The notes under the pieces are model-generated. The model ran no database searches. It was not told the origin of the DNA and saw nothing but the letters and a program-made list of their open reading frames with translations. Of a stretch of 19,970 bases of DNA, positions 6,682 through 13,635 are shown one piece after another. Position numbers and translations under genes: made by a program. The DNA comes from JACPNK01 sp964479745 (GTDB taxonomy: Bacteria; Patescibacteriota; Minisyncoccia; 2-02-FULL-40-12; IGHO2-12-FULL-4): assembly GCA_964479745.1 (NCBI GenBank), contig CAYZNJ010000009.1, positions 1 through 19,970 of the forward strand, read 5' to 3'. Position 1 is the first letter of the stretch, and every line of letters begins with the position of its first letter.

Positions 6682-7185
6682 TTATGTTGAAAAAATTCTA
6701 AAGTTCTGGAGATGACGAGCCGCTTCATACTCCAAGTCTTCAAAGGTGCCGAAATCACGTTCCGGTCCATACGGTCCAAAGAAAACGTGAAAATAAGGTT
6801 TCTCTCCGGTCAAACAGACGTCAGACTGAAGTACATTCAACTTACCATCAATGCGTCTGGAATCCGGAACCCAGGCAAATACTGAAAAACCCAGGTCGCC
6901 GTTTTCTGCAATAAAACCCACTTGCATCTGACCAAGACCTTCCGCTGGCTTTCCGTTAAGAAAGTGGGCTTGGCTTTTTTTGGTTTCTTCTTTCAATCTG
7001 TTGAAAAGTCTAGAACCCAAAACGGTTTGCTTGTTCTCTAAGGCCCACTTGGCACTGGCCCTATCAAAGGCCTTTTTCTCTGCTTCATTGGCAGATTCGA
7101 CCGTTTGCTTATTCCCTCCTAAACGCAAAAGGCAATAAACAAAGGAAAACAAACCAATGACAAAAACAATATCAAATATTGACAT
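6682..7185 (-). CDS. Hypothetical protein with one N-terminal membrane anchor
   Basis: Not recognised. 167 aa. Residues ~4-22 (FDIVFVIGLFSFVYCLLRL) form one hydrophobic segment without a clear signal-peptidase site, so it is probably an anchor. A charged, possibly helical stretch follows (residues ~27-75), then a more beta-like part with FGPYGPERDFGTFEDLEYEAARHLQNF near the end. The ATG is well supported by AGGAGGG (7192-7198) 6 nt upstream and by an extended -10 promoter (7234-7239). It is the last gene of a leftward run and is followed by a strong terminator. Function unknown. Confidence 0.75.
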   Translation of the reverse strand: MSIFDIVFVIGLFSFVYCLLRLGGNKQTVESANEAEKKAFDRASAKWALENKQTVLGSRLFNRLKEETKKSQAHFLNGKPAEGLGQMQVGFIAENGDLGFSVFAWVPDSRRIDGKLNVLQSDVCLTGEKPYFHVFFGPYGPERDFGTFEDLEYEAARHLQNFRIFST

Positions 7186-7233
7186 GGTTTTCCCTCCTAT
7201 TTTGGAAAGTTCACTAATCCTAACTATACAAAT

Positions 7234-7242
7234 ATTATATCA
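7234..7242 (-). promoter_or_regulatory. Extended -10 promoter for the membrane-anchored hypothetical gene
   Basis: On the minus strand TGaTATAAT: a consensus -10 (7239-7234) preceded by the TG of an extended -10. The -35 region is weak (TTGCGT, 18-nt spacer, overlapping the end of the upstream gene). Predicted start is near 7227. The last gene of the run can therefore be transcribed on its own. Confidence 0.6.
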
Positions 7243-7254
7243 CGGGGTGCTATA

Positions 7255-7668
7255 CTAACGCAAGTGGGCAAAAATTTCTTTGCCTATTTCAACCGCATTT
7301 TCCGGTGTTTTCATCATTACGCCTCCAGGTCCTTTGCTTTTTGCAAAAATTGTTTTTGACTTCAGGATTTCAAGTTGTTCATTCGTGGCCCGTTCTGCGT
7401 TGGGTGGATCTTCCTTAAAAAAGTAGTTTTGATAATTATCTTCAAGACTCACATCTGAAGACAACCTCTCAATCTCCAACTTTTTCATTTTAACCCAATA
7501 AACTTCTCCTTTTCCACCTTGAGCGTACCTCAAGGCATAGTAGGGATTTGTCGACCACCAATGGCCAATACTCCCCTCTTTATTCCTGCCAATACCCCGA
7601 TACAACAAAAAGTCAGGTTCCTCTTCCTTTTTTTCGGTTTTGTTTGTGTCTGGTAGTTCTTGGTCCAT
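7255..7668 (-). CDS. Small uncharacterised protein, possibly ADP-ribosyltransferase-like
   Basis: 137 aa, no membrane segment. After an acidic/lysine-rich start (residues 1-19) comes LLYRGIG (R24), then GHWWSTNPYYALRYAQGG (S39-T40), then GEVYWVKMK. An Arg in Y-R-G followed by an S-T-x-P-x-Y-A-x-x-Y-A motif resembles the R-S-E class of ADP-ribosyltransferase folds found in phage and bacterial effectors. A catalytic Glu motif is not clear, so this is only a resemblance. The ATG lacks a Shine-Dalgarno sequence. It starts 20 nt after the alpha/beta hydrolase stop and is probably co-transcribed with it. Confidence 0.7.
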   Translation of the reverse strand: MDQELPDTNKTEKKEEEPDFLLYRGIGRNKEGSIGHWWSTNPYYALRYAQGGKGEVYWVKMKKLEIERLSSDVSLEDNYQNYFFKEDPPNAERATNEQLEILKSKTIFAKSKGPGGVMMKTPENAVEIGKEIFAHLR

Positions 7669-7688
7669 TTTTAAATTTTGAATAACAA

Positions 7689-8270
7689 CTAATTTAATTC
7701 AACCACCGCTTTCAGTGCAGACGGTAGCTTGTCAATATCGTCGCTTACCGTGAAATGTCCTTTGTCATTTTCAACTATAATTTCTGCGTCTAATTCCTTT
7801 TCAAATAAATTTTTTTGGCTAAGAGGTACGTACGGGTCGTTATTAGAAAAAATTGCCACAACTTTTCCGAGATGAGATTTTACTTTTTGAAAATCAACGG
7901 GAGTCTCTATCCATGGTTTGGCTATTTCTATCCCCTCTTGCCCCTCATCTTCCGTCGTCTGCTTGTCTAACTCCATCCAAGGAGCCATCAATATTGCACC
8001 GGAAATTTTTATGCTCTCATCCAGTGTTTCCAAATAGCGCAAAATTGCCTGACAGCCGATGCTGTGACCAACAAAAATAGTCTCTTTATCGAGCAACACA
8101 ACATCTTTTAACTTTCCAATCCAGCTTTCAATTTTAGGAAATGCCGGTTCCGGCATTTCCGGAACAAAAACTTCATAGCCTTTTTCTTCCAATGAAAACT
8201 TGAGCCATTTTAGCATCGGTTCATCCGGACTCCCATCCCAACCATGAATTATGTAAACTTTTTTGTTCAC
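7689..8270 (-). CDS. RBBP9/YdeN-type serine alpha/beta hydrolase
   Basis: 193-aa small serine hydrolase. It opens with KVYIIHGWDGSPDEPMLKWL, the HG-W pattern typical of the RBBP9/YdeN group. The nucleophile is S70 in VGHSIGC, followed by D145 in SNNDPYVPL and H172 in KGHFT, a complete triad with the family's order and spacing. Length is typical. Members are esterase-like; the natural substrate is unknown. The start is a GTG at 8270 without a strong ribosome binding site. It lies 35 nt after the preceding membrane-protein gene, probably in one transcript. Confidence 0.87.
   Translation of the reverse strand: MNKKVYIIHGWDGSPDEPMLKWLKFSLEEKGYEVFVPEMPEPAFPKIESWIGKLKDVVLLDKETIFVGHSIGCQAILRYLETLDESIKISGAILMAPWMELDKQTTEDEGQEGIEIAKPWIETPVDFQKVKSHLGKVVAIFSNNDPYVPLSQKNLFEKELDAEIIVENDKGHFTVSDDIDKLPSALKAVVELN
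8137..8160. repeat. 24-nt near-palindrome inside the alpha/beta hydrolase gene
   Basis: GGAAATGCCGG (8137-8147) is followed after TT by its exact reverse complement (8150-8160). It encodes part of the PEMPEPAFPK stretch of the hydrolase. An 11-bp stem with a 2-nt centre inside a coding region is unusual but could reflect the codon pattern of this Pro/Glu-rich segment. Confidence 0.7.
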
Positions 8271-8305
8271 TTATAAATCGCGTCTCTTTTTTAACATTGA
8301 AGGTT

Positions 8306-8878
8306 TTACACCACCTTCTTTCTTCTCAAAAATATCATCGCCAGCAGCGGCAAAACTGCCCAGATAAATTGGGTATTCTCAGTGCCAAAATATTGCAAGA
8401 GCAAAGGAGAAATCTTAAATGCCGAATGGCTGGCGCTGTCCCAAAAAGACAAAATTGAGCTCACTAAAAAACCGGCTTCAAGAATGCTCAAAAATAAAAT
8501 GGTAAATGGAGAAGACTCCTGTATTGACATTCTCGGTTTTAAAATTGACCCATTTAAGACTGCCAAAGAAATGATAAAAAATAAAACAAAAACAGCTGAA
8601 CGGGTCCAAAAAACGGCCGGCAAACCAGTCCAGTTGCCGAAAAATTTCTCAACTTGAAAAACAAACGGGAAAATGACCAGCAAAAAAAGAGCGATATAAG
8701 TGCTTAGAATCGCCAGCAAAATTCTGGTCTTGCCCAAACTGAAAGCAATCAGAAAAACAACAACGACAAAAAATAATACTGCCAAAACAGCCCCGCTTGG
8801 TTTTTGCAAATTCAAGCCGCTTAAACTCTGAGAAAATTTGCTTAGGCTGAAAATAACTTGAGTAAAAAACTCGTTCAT
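8306..8878 (-). CDS. Polytopic membrane protein of unknown function
   Basis: Not recognised. 190 aa with about five hydrophobic segments, at roughly residues 29-49, 53-75, 88-109, 124-146 and 170-184, and a basic tail (RRKKVV) that would face the cytoplasm by the positive-inside rule. No catalytic motif is visible. The ATG is 12 nt after the DnaJ-like stop, so it is co-transcribed with that gene. Similar in size and character to the other membrane protein of the run (9992-10765), but no clear sequence similarity was noticed. Confidence 0.75.
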   Translation of the reverse strand: MNEFFTQVIFSLSKFSQSLSGLNLQKPSGAVLAVLFFVVVVFLIAFSLGKTRILLAILSTYIALFLLVIFPFVFQVEKFFGNWTGLPAVFWTRSAVFVLFFIISLAVLNGSILKPRMSIQESSPFTILFLSILEAGFLVSSILSFWDSASHSAFKISPLLLQYFGTENTQFIWAVLPLLAMIFLRRKKVV

Positions 8879-8890
8879 CGTGAATTTTGT

Positions 8891-9706
8891 TTAGCGTTCG
8901 TTTTGTGTTTTGACCGCAACTCTTAAAATCAAATCGCCGTTTGGCAAATTTCTAAAGCCGCAATGTCCCTGCTTGGCAACTTTTAAGATAGTGCCATTTC
9001 TGACTTTTGGCGGAACCAGCACTTCTGCTTTTTTAATTGCCATAACCCTCCCCTGCCCTTTGCACTTAGGACAGTTTACTTCCGGATATTTGCCTAAACC
9101 GGCGCAAACCGAACAGTTATTTTTACCGCTAAAACTCTTTACGCCACCTGCGCACACCGCACAAGATACCAGTTCGGCGGCATTTTGGCTACCCAAACCG
9201 CCGCAACCCGAACATTTTATGTAAGCCTGATATTCAATATTCTTGTAACCGCCGGAAAACGCCTCTTGAGAAGAAATCTTGAGATCTAAGTAAATGTTAC
9301 TCTTGGCTGAAAACTGTTTTTCAAAACTTCTTTTTGCTTCTTTTGATTTGGGCAAACCAGTCATTCCGCTAAAAATATCCTGCACCGTTTCAAGAAGGTC
9401 ATCCAGGAACTCCGGTTCATCAAAGTCTCCAATTTCAGTATTTAAGTTATCCGCGTTTTTAACCATCTTGGACGCATCTAGGCCATCAAAGTTGCTTAAT
9501 AGGCCGGCCGAAATCCGATATATGTTATCGTAATGAAAACGGGCGTCGGGATCGGATAAAACAAAATAAGCCTCTTCAACCTCAACTATCGCTTCTCTGG
9601 ACTGGTACGATCTGACTTTGGCCAGCGCTTTTTCGTAAGCTTGCCGGATCTCCTCTTGGCTGGCGTGAGATGGAATTCCTAAAATTGTGTAATAATTTTT
9701 GGTCAT
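8891..9706 (-). CDS. Truncated DnaJ-like protein with a J-domain lacking HPD
   Basis: 271 aa. The J-domain is recognisable at residues 3-60 (NYYTILGIPSHASQEEIRQAY ... AYFVLSDPDARFHYD), but the HPD tripeptide that stimulates DnaK is replaced by R32-S33-Y34. The Gly/Phe linker is also missing; an acidic linker takes its place. A DnaJ-type zinc region follows with four Cys pairs: CSGCGGLG, CAVCAGGV (degenerate), CSVCAGLG, CPKCKGQG. The part after it (VLVPPKVRNGTILKVAKQGHCG ... GDLILRVAV) corresponds to the first substrate-binding domain. The second such domain and the dimerisation region are absent. The ATG at 9706 begins directly at the J-domain. An in-frame extension to 9874 runs through a structured repeat and is rejected. 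It sits in the HrcA-ClpC run; no dnaK or grpE is in the window. Confidence 0.85.
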   Translation of the reverse strand: MTKNYYTILGIPSHASQEEIRQAYEKALAKVRSYQSREAIVEVEEAYFVLSDPDARFHYDNIYRISAGLLSNFDGLDASKMVKNADNLNTEIGDFDEPEFLDDLLETVQDIFSGMTGLPKSKEAKRSFEKQFSAKSNIYLDLKISSQEAFSGGYKNIEYQAYIKCSGCGGLGSQNAAELVSCAVCAGGVKSFSGKNNCSVCAGLGKYPEVNCPKCKGQGRVMAIKKAEVLVPPKVRNGTILKVAKQGHCGFRNLPNGDLILRVAVKTQNER

Positions 9707-9732
9707 CGTTTTACCAAATTTTTTGTTTCGTT

Positions 9733-9987
9733 GAGCTTTTGCCGGTGTCGCTTTTGAAGGCTCTGTGAGTTGTGGATTGCTCGCCGACTGCCTTTTGCAG
9801 CCCATTCGCCGCAAGGCGGATAAGATGCAAAAGGCAGTCGGCTGGTCAGCCCAATCCGATTGGGCTGAATCCATAGCTTACAAAGGCTGAAGCCAAAGTC
9901 TTGGCTTCAGCGGGCGAAGCCCGGTTGACCCTTATTAACTCGCTGGAAAAAAGCGAGCGTCCGGAAAAAGCTACACTGGCAAAGCTC
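9733..9987. repeat. Multi-hairpin intergenic element, copy B
   Basis: The outer stem pairs GAGCTTTTGCC (9733-9743), GTGT and GCTTTT with GGCAAAGCTC (9978-9987), ACAC and AAAAGC. Inside it, TGTGGATT (9771-9778) pairs with AATCCATA (9868-9875) and encloses a perfect 17-bp stem (9783-9799 with 9826-9842) and a 9-bp stem (9847-9855 with 9859-9867). Further hairpins: CTGAAGCCAA/TTGGCTTCAG (9887-9910), CGGGC/GCCCG (9911-9923), CTCGCT/AGCGAG (9939-9957). The outer stem and the TGTGGATTGC box are shared with 13475-13635. It separates the 9992-10765 gene from the DnaJ-like gene. Confidence 0.85.
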
Positions 9988-9991
9988 AAAG

Positions 9992-10765
9992 CTAAAATAT
10001 CAAAATTTCCGCTTCTTTCGGTTTTTTATCTATCTTAATTAAACCGGTCAGTTTTAAAATTGAAAAAAGAATGAAAGCCAGCAGTATTGCCAGCCAGACA
10101 AAAACAAAGCTTAAGCCCTGCAAAACCGCAAACAAACCGAAAGCCAGAATCGGCGGTAAAAATTTAAAGTAAGGCCTGAGAAAAGTGTTGATTTGGCTTA
10201 TAACCTGACTGCTGGTCTCTGCTTTCAAGCGAGGGTTCTGAACTTCCAGGTTTTCTCCGATGTAATTGCCAACTACAACCTGAATTGTTTTTTGGACACT
10301 TAGCGGCAATTCTTTTTTGTTCACCGAAGACTGAACACCGACACTTAAAAAGAAAGCAAACGAAACTAGAATCAACAGCGAAGTAACCAGTCTCGCTATG
10401 CCCGTTCTTAAAACCGAACTGAAGTTAAAAACCAGACGATTTTCCTTTTCACTATCTGTCGCTCTCACTGCGAAAAACTGGAATAAAAAAGATACGGCAA
10501 CACCCAAAAGCAAAATCTGATTTGTTCCAAAAAAGATTGCAAAGGCTAAAAAATTCAAAAAAACAGCTCCCAACCTGAAAATTTTCGGCAAAAGCAGAAA
10601 AGACAAACTCATCAAAGCAAGAAGGGCAACAAATGAAATCAAAGGCCAAAGCCAAACACCGATAACTTGAAAACGAAGCGGATCGTTAATCCAAGGCAAA
10701 ACTTTCCACCAAAAAACAAAAGAAGAAGCTCCGGTCACCAAAACAAAAATTATTTTCTTTACCAT
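9992..10765 (-). CDS. Polytopic membrane protein of unknown function
   Basis: Not recognised. 257 aa with about seven hydrophobic segments: four in the first 105 residues, one at ~120-145, and two near 205-245, then a charged tail (KIDKKPKEAEILIF). Between the fifth and sixth is a ~55-residue polar stretch (VQSSVNKKELP ... SQINTFLRP) that is probably outside the membrane. The ATG is 2 nt after the clpC-like stop (TAACAATG), so it is translationally coupled to that gene, which hints at a shared role in envelope or protein quality control. The stop codon at 9992 nearly abuts element copy B. Confidence 0.78.
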   Translation of the reverse strand: MVKKIIFVLVTGASSFVFWWKVLPWINDPLRFQVIGVWLWPLISFVALLALMSLSFLLLPKIFRLGAVFLNFLAFAIFFGTNQILLLGVAVSFLFQFFAVRATDSEKENRLVFNFSSVLRTGIARLVTSLLILVSFAFFLSVGVQSSVNKKELPLSVQKTIQVVVGNYIGENLEVQNPRLKAETSSQVISQINTFLRPYFKFLPPILAFGLFAVLQGLSFVFVWLAILLAFILFSILKLTGLIKIDKKPKEAEILIF

Positions 10766-10767
10766 TG

Positions 10768-13443
10768 TTATTTTAATGATAAAACAAATTCTTTATTTTT
10801 GAAATCAACATTGATAACAGTTCCTCTCTTGGGCCGATTTTTTAGAATTTCGTCTGAAATTCTATTCTCAATTTCTCTCTGGATCACCCGCCTTAATTCT
10901 CTGGCTCCAAAGTGAGGGTCGTAACCTTTTTCTACGATTTCATCAGTCGCCATTTGGCTGACCTCCAGACCAAAACCGGAACGGCTTAATTTTGATTTCA
11001 AAAACGACAACTGCAATTTAACAATCTGGCTTATCTGCTCTTTGGATAACGCCCGGAAAACTATGATTTCGTCCAGCCGGTTTAAAAATTCCGGCCGGAA
11101 GTGGTGTTTCAACTCCTCTTTCAGTTTTGAGCGCAGTTCTTCGTAAGGCATCCTCTTTTTTTCGTCTTTATCAAACTCATGCTGGATAATTTCAAAGCCG
11201 ATATTGCTGGTGGCAATAATCAGGGTATTTGAAAAATCAACCAGACGGCCCTGGCCGTCGGTCAAGCGCCCGTCTTCAAGAACCTGAAGCAAAATGTTGA
11301 AAACATCGGAATGGGCCTTTTCAATTTCGTCCAACAAAACAATTGAATGCGGCCGGCGCCTTACGGCTTCGGTCAGTTGGCCGCCTTCTTCGTAGCCGAC
11401 ATAACCCGGCGGCGCGCCGATTAACCTAGCGACATTGTGGCGTTCCATGTATTCAGACATGTCAATCCTAATCATCGCTTCTTGGTCGCCAAATAAAACG
11501 AAGGCTAACGAGCGCGAAAGCTCTGTCTTACCGACCCCGGTCGGTCCCAAGAACAAGAAAGAAGCGATTGGTCTGCTGGCGTCACCCAAACCGGCGCGTG
11601 AACGCCTGATTGCGCTAGACACCGCTTCAACGGCATCGTTTTGGCCGATGACCCGCATGGTTAACTTTTTCTCAAGATTAAGAAGTTTTTCTCTTTCTTC
11701 TTCGGTAAGCTCGCTGACAGGTATGCCGGTTAACTTGGATACAACCTCCGCAATTGACTTGGCGCTGACTTCAGGAATAATTTTGGCTTTTGATTCCTGC
11801 CACTTGTCAAAAAGGTTTTCTTTGGTTTTTTCCAGTTCGCCTATTTCTTTTTTGATTTTATCCGCTTCCTTGTTTTTCTTTGATCTCTGAGCCGCTTCCT
11901 GTTCTTTTTTCAGAGAATGTATTTTTTCGTCAATTTCCCTGACTTCATCCGGTTCCACGGTAGACTGAATTCTGACTCTGGCCGCCGCTTGGTCCATCAG
12001 GTCAATGGCTTTGTCCGGCAGAAATCTTGAAGTTACATAGCGGTTAGAAAGTTCCGCCGACGCAACCAAAGCTTCGTCTAAAATTTTAATCCGGTGATGC
12101 GATTCGTAACGGTCTCTCAAACCTCTCAATATCTGGATCGTCTGCTCAACCGTCGGTTCCGGCACAACAATCGGCTGAAATCTTCTTTCAAGCGCCTGAT
12201 CTTTCTCAATGTATTTTTTGTACTCCTTCAAAGTGGTCGCGCCCATGACATGCAATTCGCCCCTCGCCAAAGAAGGTTTGAAAATGTTGGCCGCATCCAT
12301 GCCTGACTCGCCGCCCGAACCGATGCCGACCAAGAGATGTATTTCGTCAATAAAAACAATCAATTTGTCACGGTTATCTTTTATCTCGTCAATAATCAGC
12401 TTCAATCTTTCTTCCATATCGCCCCGAAAACGGGTACCTGATAAAATTGCCGCCAAATCCAGTTCAACAACTCTTTTGCCAAACAAAGATTCCGGCACGT
12501 TGCCGGCAATTATTCTCTGGGCCAGACCTTCAACAATCGCCGTCTTGCCGACTCCAGGCTCGCCGATTAAAACCGGATTGTTCTTGGTCCGGCGCGATAA
12601 AATCTCAACCGCCGTTTCAATTTCATTTGACCGACCGATAACCGGATCAAGCTTGCCCTCTCTGGCAAGCTGGGTTAGGTCGCGGGAAAATTTATCCAAA
12701 GTCGGCGTATTCATTTTAATCACGCTTTCCGCCGTCCCGCGCCCAATTTTTTTGATAACTTTCTGCCTCAAAACTCCGGCATCCACCAAACCGAATTTTT
12801 TCAAAACTTGGCTGGCCACGCCTTCGCCTTCTTTAACCAGAGCAAGAATAAGATGTTCCGGACCGATATAGCTGTGGTTTAGCGCCCGAGCTTCATCAAG
12901 AGAAAGATCAAAAACTCTTTTTAAGCGCGGTGAGTACTCAAGTTCTTCCGCCTTTTCTCTGCCCCGATTAAGATTTTCCCTCAATTCCTTTTCTACTTCT
13001 TTGGGTTCAACTTTAAGCTGTTTTAAAATACCGGCAACGGTGTCGGTCTGTAAAAGACTATGCAAAAGATGTTCGGTGTCTATAATTTGGTTGTTATTTT
13101 CTTGGGCAAAACTTGCCGCTTCATCTAAAACCCTGCTGGCTTCGTCTGACAAATAGTCGTTAAAATCAATTCTTTCTTCCGAACGCACTCTTTGTCCGGG
13201 CATACCGAACTCAAAATCTTGGCCGCTACCAAGATTGTTTTCACCAAAAATATTACCGAATAAACCGCCAAATAGGTCGTTCAGTCCGCCAGCTGACGAA
13301 GCGCCGCCGCGCCCAAAACTACCGCCACCCAAGTTGGATTTTTGGGAACACTGGCGGCAAATATTCTTAACCTCTCTCACTCCGTTTCTGATAATCGTTA
13401 CCTTGCCTACCGCCTGATTTTTTTTACAAATGTCACAGAGCAT
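10768..13443 (-). CDS. ClpC/ClpE-type AAA+ ATPase with N-terminal zinc finger
   Basis: Hexameric protein unfoldase of the Hsp100 class, 891 aa. Order of parts: C3-x2-C6 and C29-x2-C32, a zinc finger like those of ClpE and McsA; a Gly-rich linker (~38-80); a Clp N-domain (~95-230); AAA module 1 with GEPGVGKT (294-301) and IVFIDEIH; a short coiled-coil middle domain (EIDEKIHSLKKEQEAAQ ... FDKWQES), the ClpC/E rather than the ClpB size; and AAA module 2 with GPTGVGKT (633-640), VLLDEIEKAH and TSNIG. After TSNIG the sequence (FEIIQHEFDKDEKKRM) resembles ClpB and lacks an evident [IV]GF/L ClpP-docking loop. No clpP is in the window. The gene follows hrcA and is probably controlled from its CIRCE-bearing promoter. 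Confidence 0.92.
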   Translation of the reverse strand: MLCDICKKNQAVGKVTIIRNGVREVKNICRQCSQKSNLGGGSFGRGGASSAGGLNDLFGGLFGNIFGENNLGSGQDFEFGMPGQRVRSEERIDFNDYLSDEASRVLDEAASFAQENNNQIIDTEHLLHSLLQTDTVAGILKQLKVEPKEVEKELRENLNRGREKAEELEYSPRLKRVFDLSLDEARALNHSYIGPEHLILALVKEGEGVASQVLKKFGLVDAGVLRQKVIKKIGRGTAESVIKMNTPTLDKFSRDLTQLAREGKLDPVIGRSNEIETAVEILSRRTKNNPVLIGEPGVGKTAIVEGLAQRIIAGNVPESLFGKRVVELDLAAILSGTRFRGDMEERLKLIIDEIKDNRDKLIVFIDEIHLLVGIGSGGESGMDAANIFKPSLARGELHVMGATTLKEYKKYIEKDQALERRFQPIVVPEPTVEQTIQILRGLRDRYESHHRIKILDEALVASAELSNRYVTSRFLPDKAIDLMDQAAARVRIQSTVEPDEVREIDEKIHSLKKEQEAAQRSKKNKEADKIKKEIGELEKTKENLFDKWQESKAKIIPEVSAKSIAEVVSKLTGIPVSELTEEEREKLLNLEKKLTMRVIGQNDAVEAVSSAIRRSRAGLGDASRPIASFLFLGPTGVGKTELSRSLAFVLFGDQEAMIRIDMSEYMERHNVARLIGAPPGYVGYEEGGQLTEAVRRRPHSIVLLDEIEKAHSDVFNILLQVLEDGRLTDGQGRLVDFSNTLIIATSNIGFEIIQHEFDKDEKKRMPYEELRSKLKEELKHHFRPEFLNRLDEIIVFRALSKEQISQIVKLQLSFLKSKLSRSGFGLEVSQMATDEIVEKGYDPHFGARELRRVIQREIENRISDEILKNRPKRGTVINVDFKNKEFVLSLK

Positions 13444-13474
13444 AGTTTTTTTGCATTTTTTGCATTAGTTAGAC

Positions 13475-13635
13475 AGCGTAGCCAATACCGCTTTTGGAGA
13501 CGCTGAGGGCTGTGGATTGCATGGTTGGGATTTGTATAATATTTCTAACAAATCCCAAATCCACAGACCTCAACGAGCGAAGTGTTTGTCGCTGGACAAA
13601 CACGAGCGTTCGGAAAAAGCAGTGTTGGCGAAGCT
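13475..13635. repeat. Multi-hairpin intergenic element, copy A
   Basis: Predicted three-way junction. The outer stem pairs 13475-13504 (AGCG..GCCAATACCGCTTTT..ACGCT) imperfectly with 13605-13635 (AGCGT..AAAAAGCAGTGTTGGC..AGCT). Hairpin 1 pairs GAGG/CCTC and CTGTGGAT/ATCCACAG (13510-13517 with 13559-13566) and is capped by a perfect 11-bp TTGGGATTTGT stem (13525-13535 with 13548-13558). Hairpin 2 is GTGTTTGTC/GACAAACAC with a GCTG loop (13582-13603). The right end overlaps the hrcA stop codon. It lies between hrcA and the clpC-like gene. Confidence 0.88.

Noticed and set aside
6507..6701. A 64-codon plus-strand open frame after efp
   Set aside because: It runs through the right arm of the palindrome and the terminator, has no ribosome binding site and no recognisable protein features.
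9707..9874. In-frame N-terminal extension of the DnaJ-like protein
   Set aside because: It is encoded by the structured repeat copy B; the J-domain begins at the ATG at 9706 as in ordinary DnaJ proteins.
12209..12871. A 220-codon plus-strand open frame
   Set aside because: It lies wholly inside the clpC-like gene on the opposite strand and shows no family motif.
13466..13635. Integron attC site
   Set aside because: GTTAGAC at the left end resembles an attC core, but it is at the wrong end and orientation, the matching RYYYAAC is missing, and there is no integrase or cassette array.
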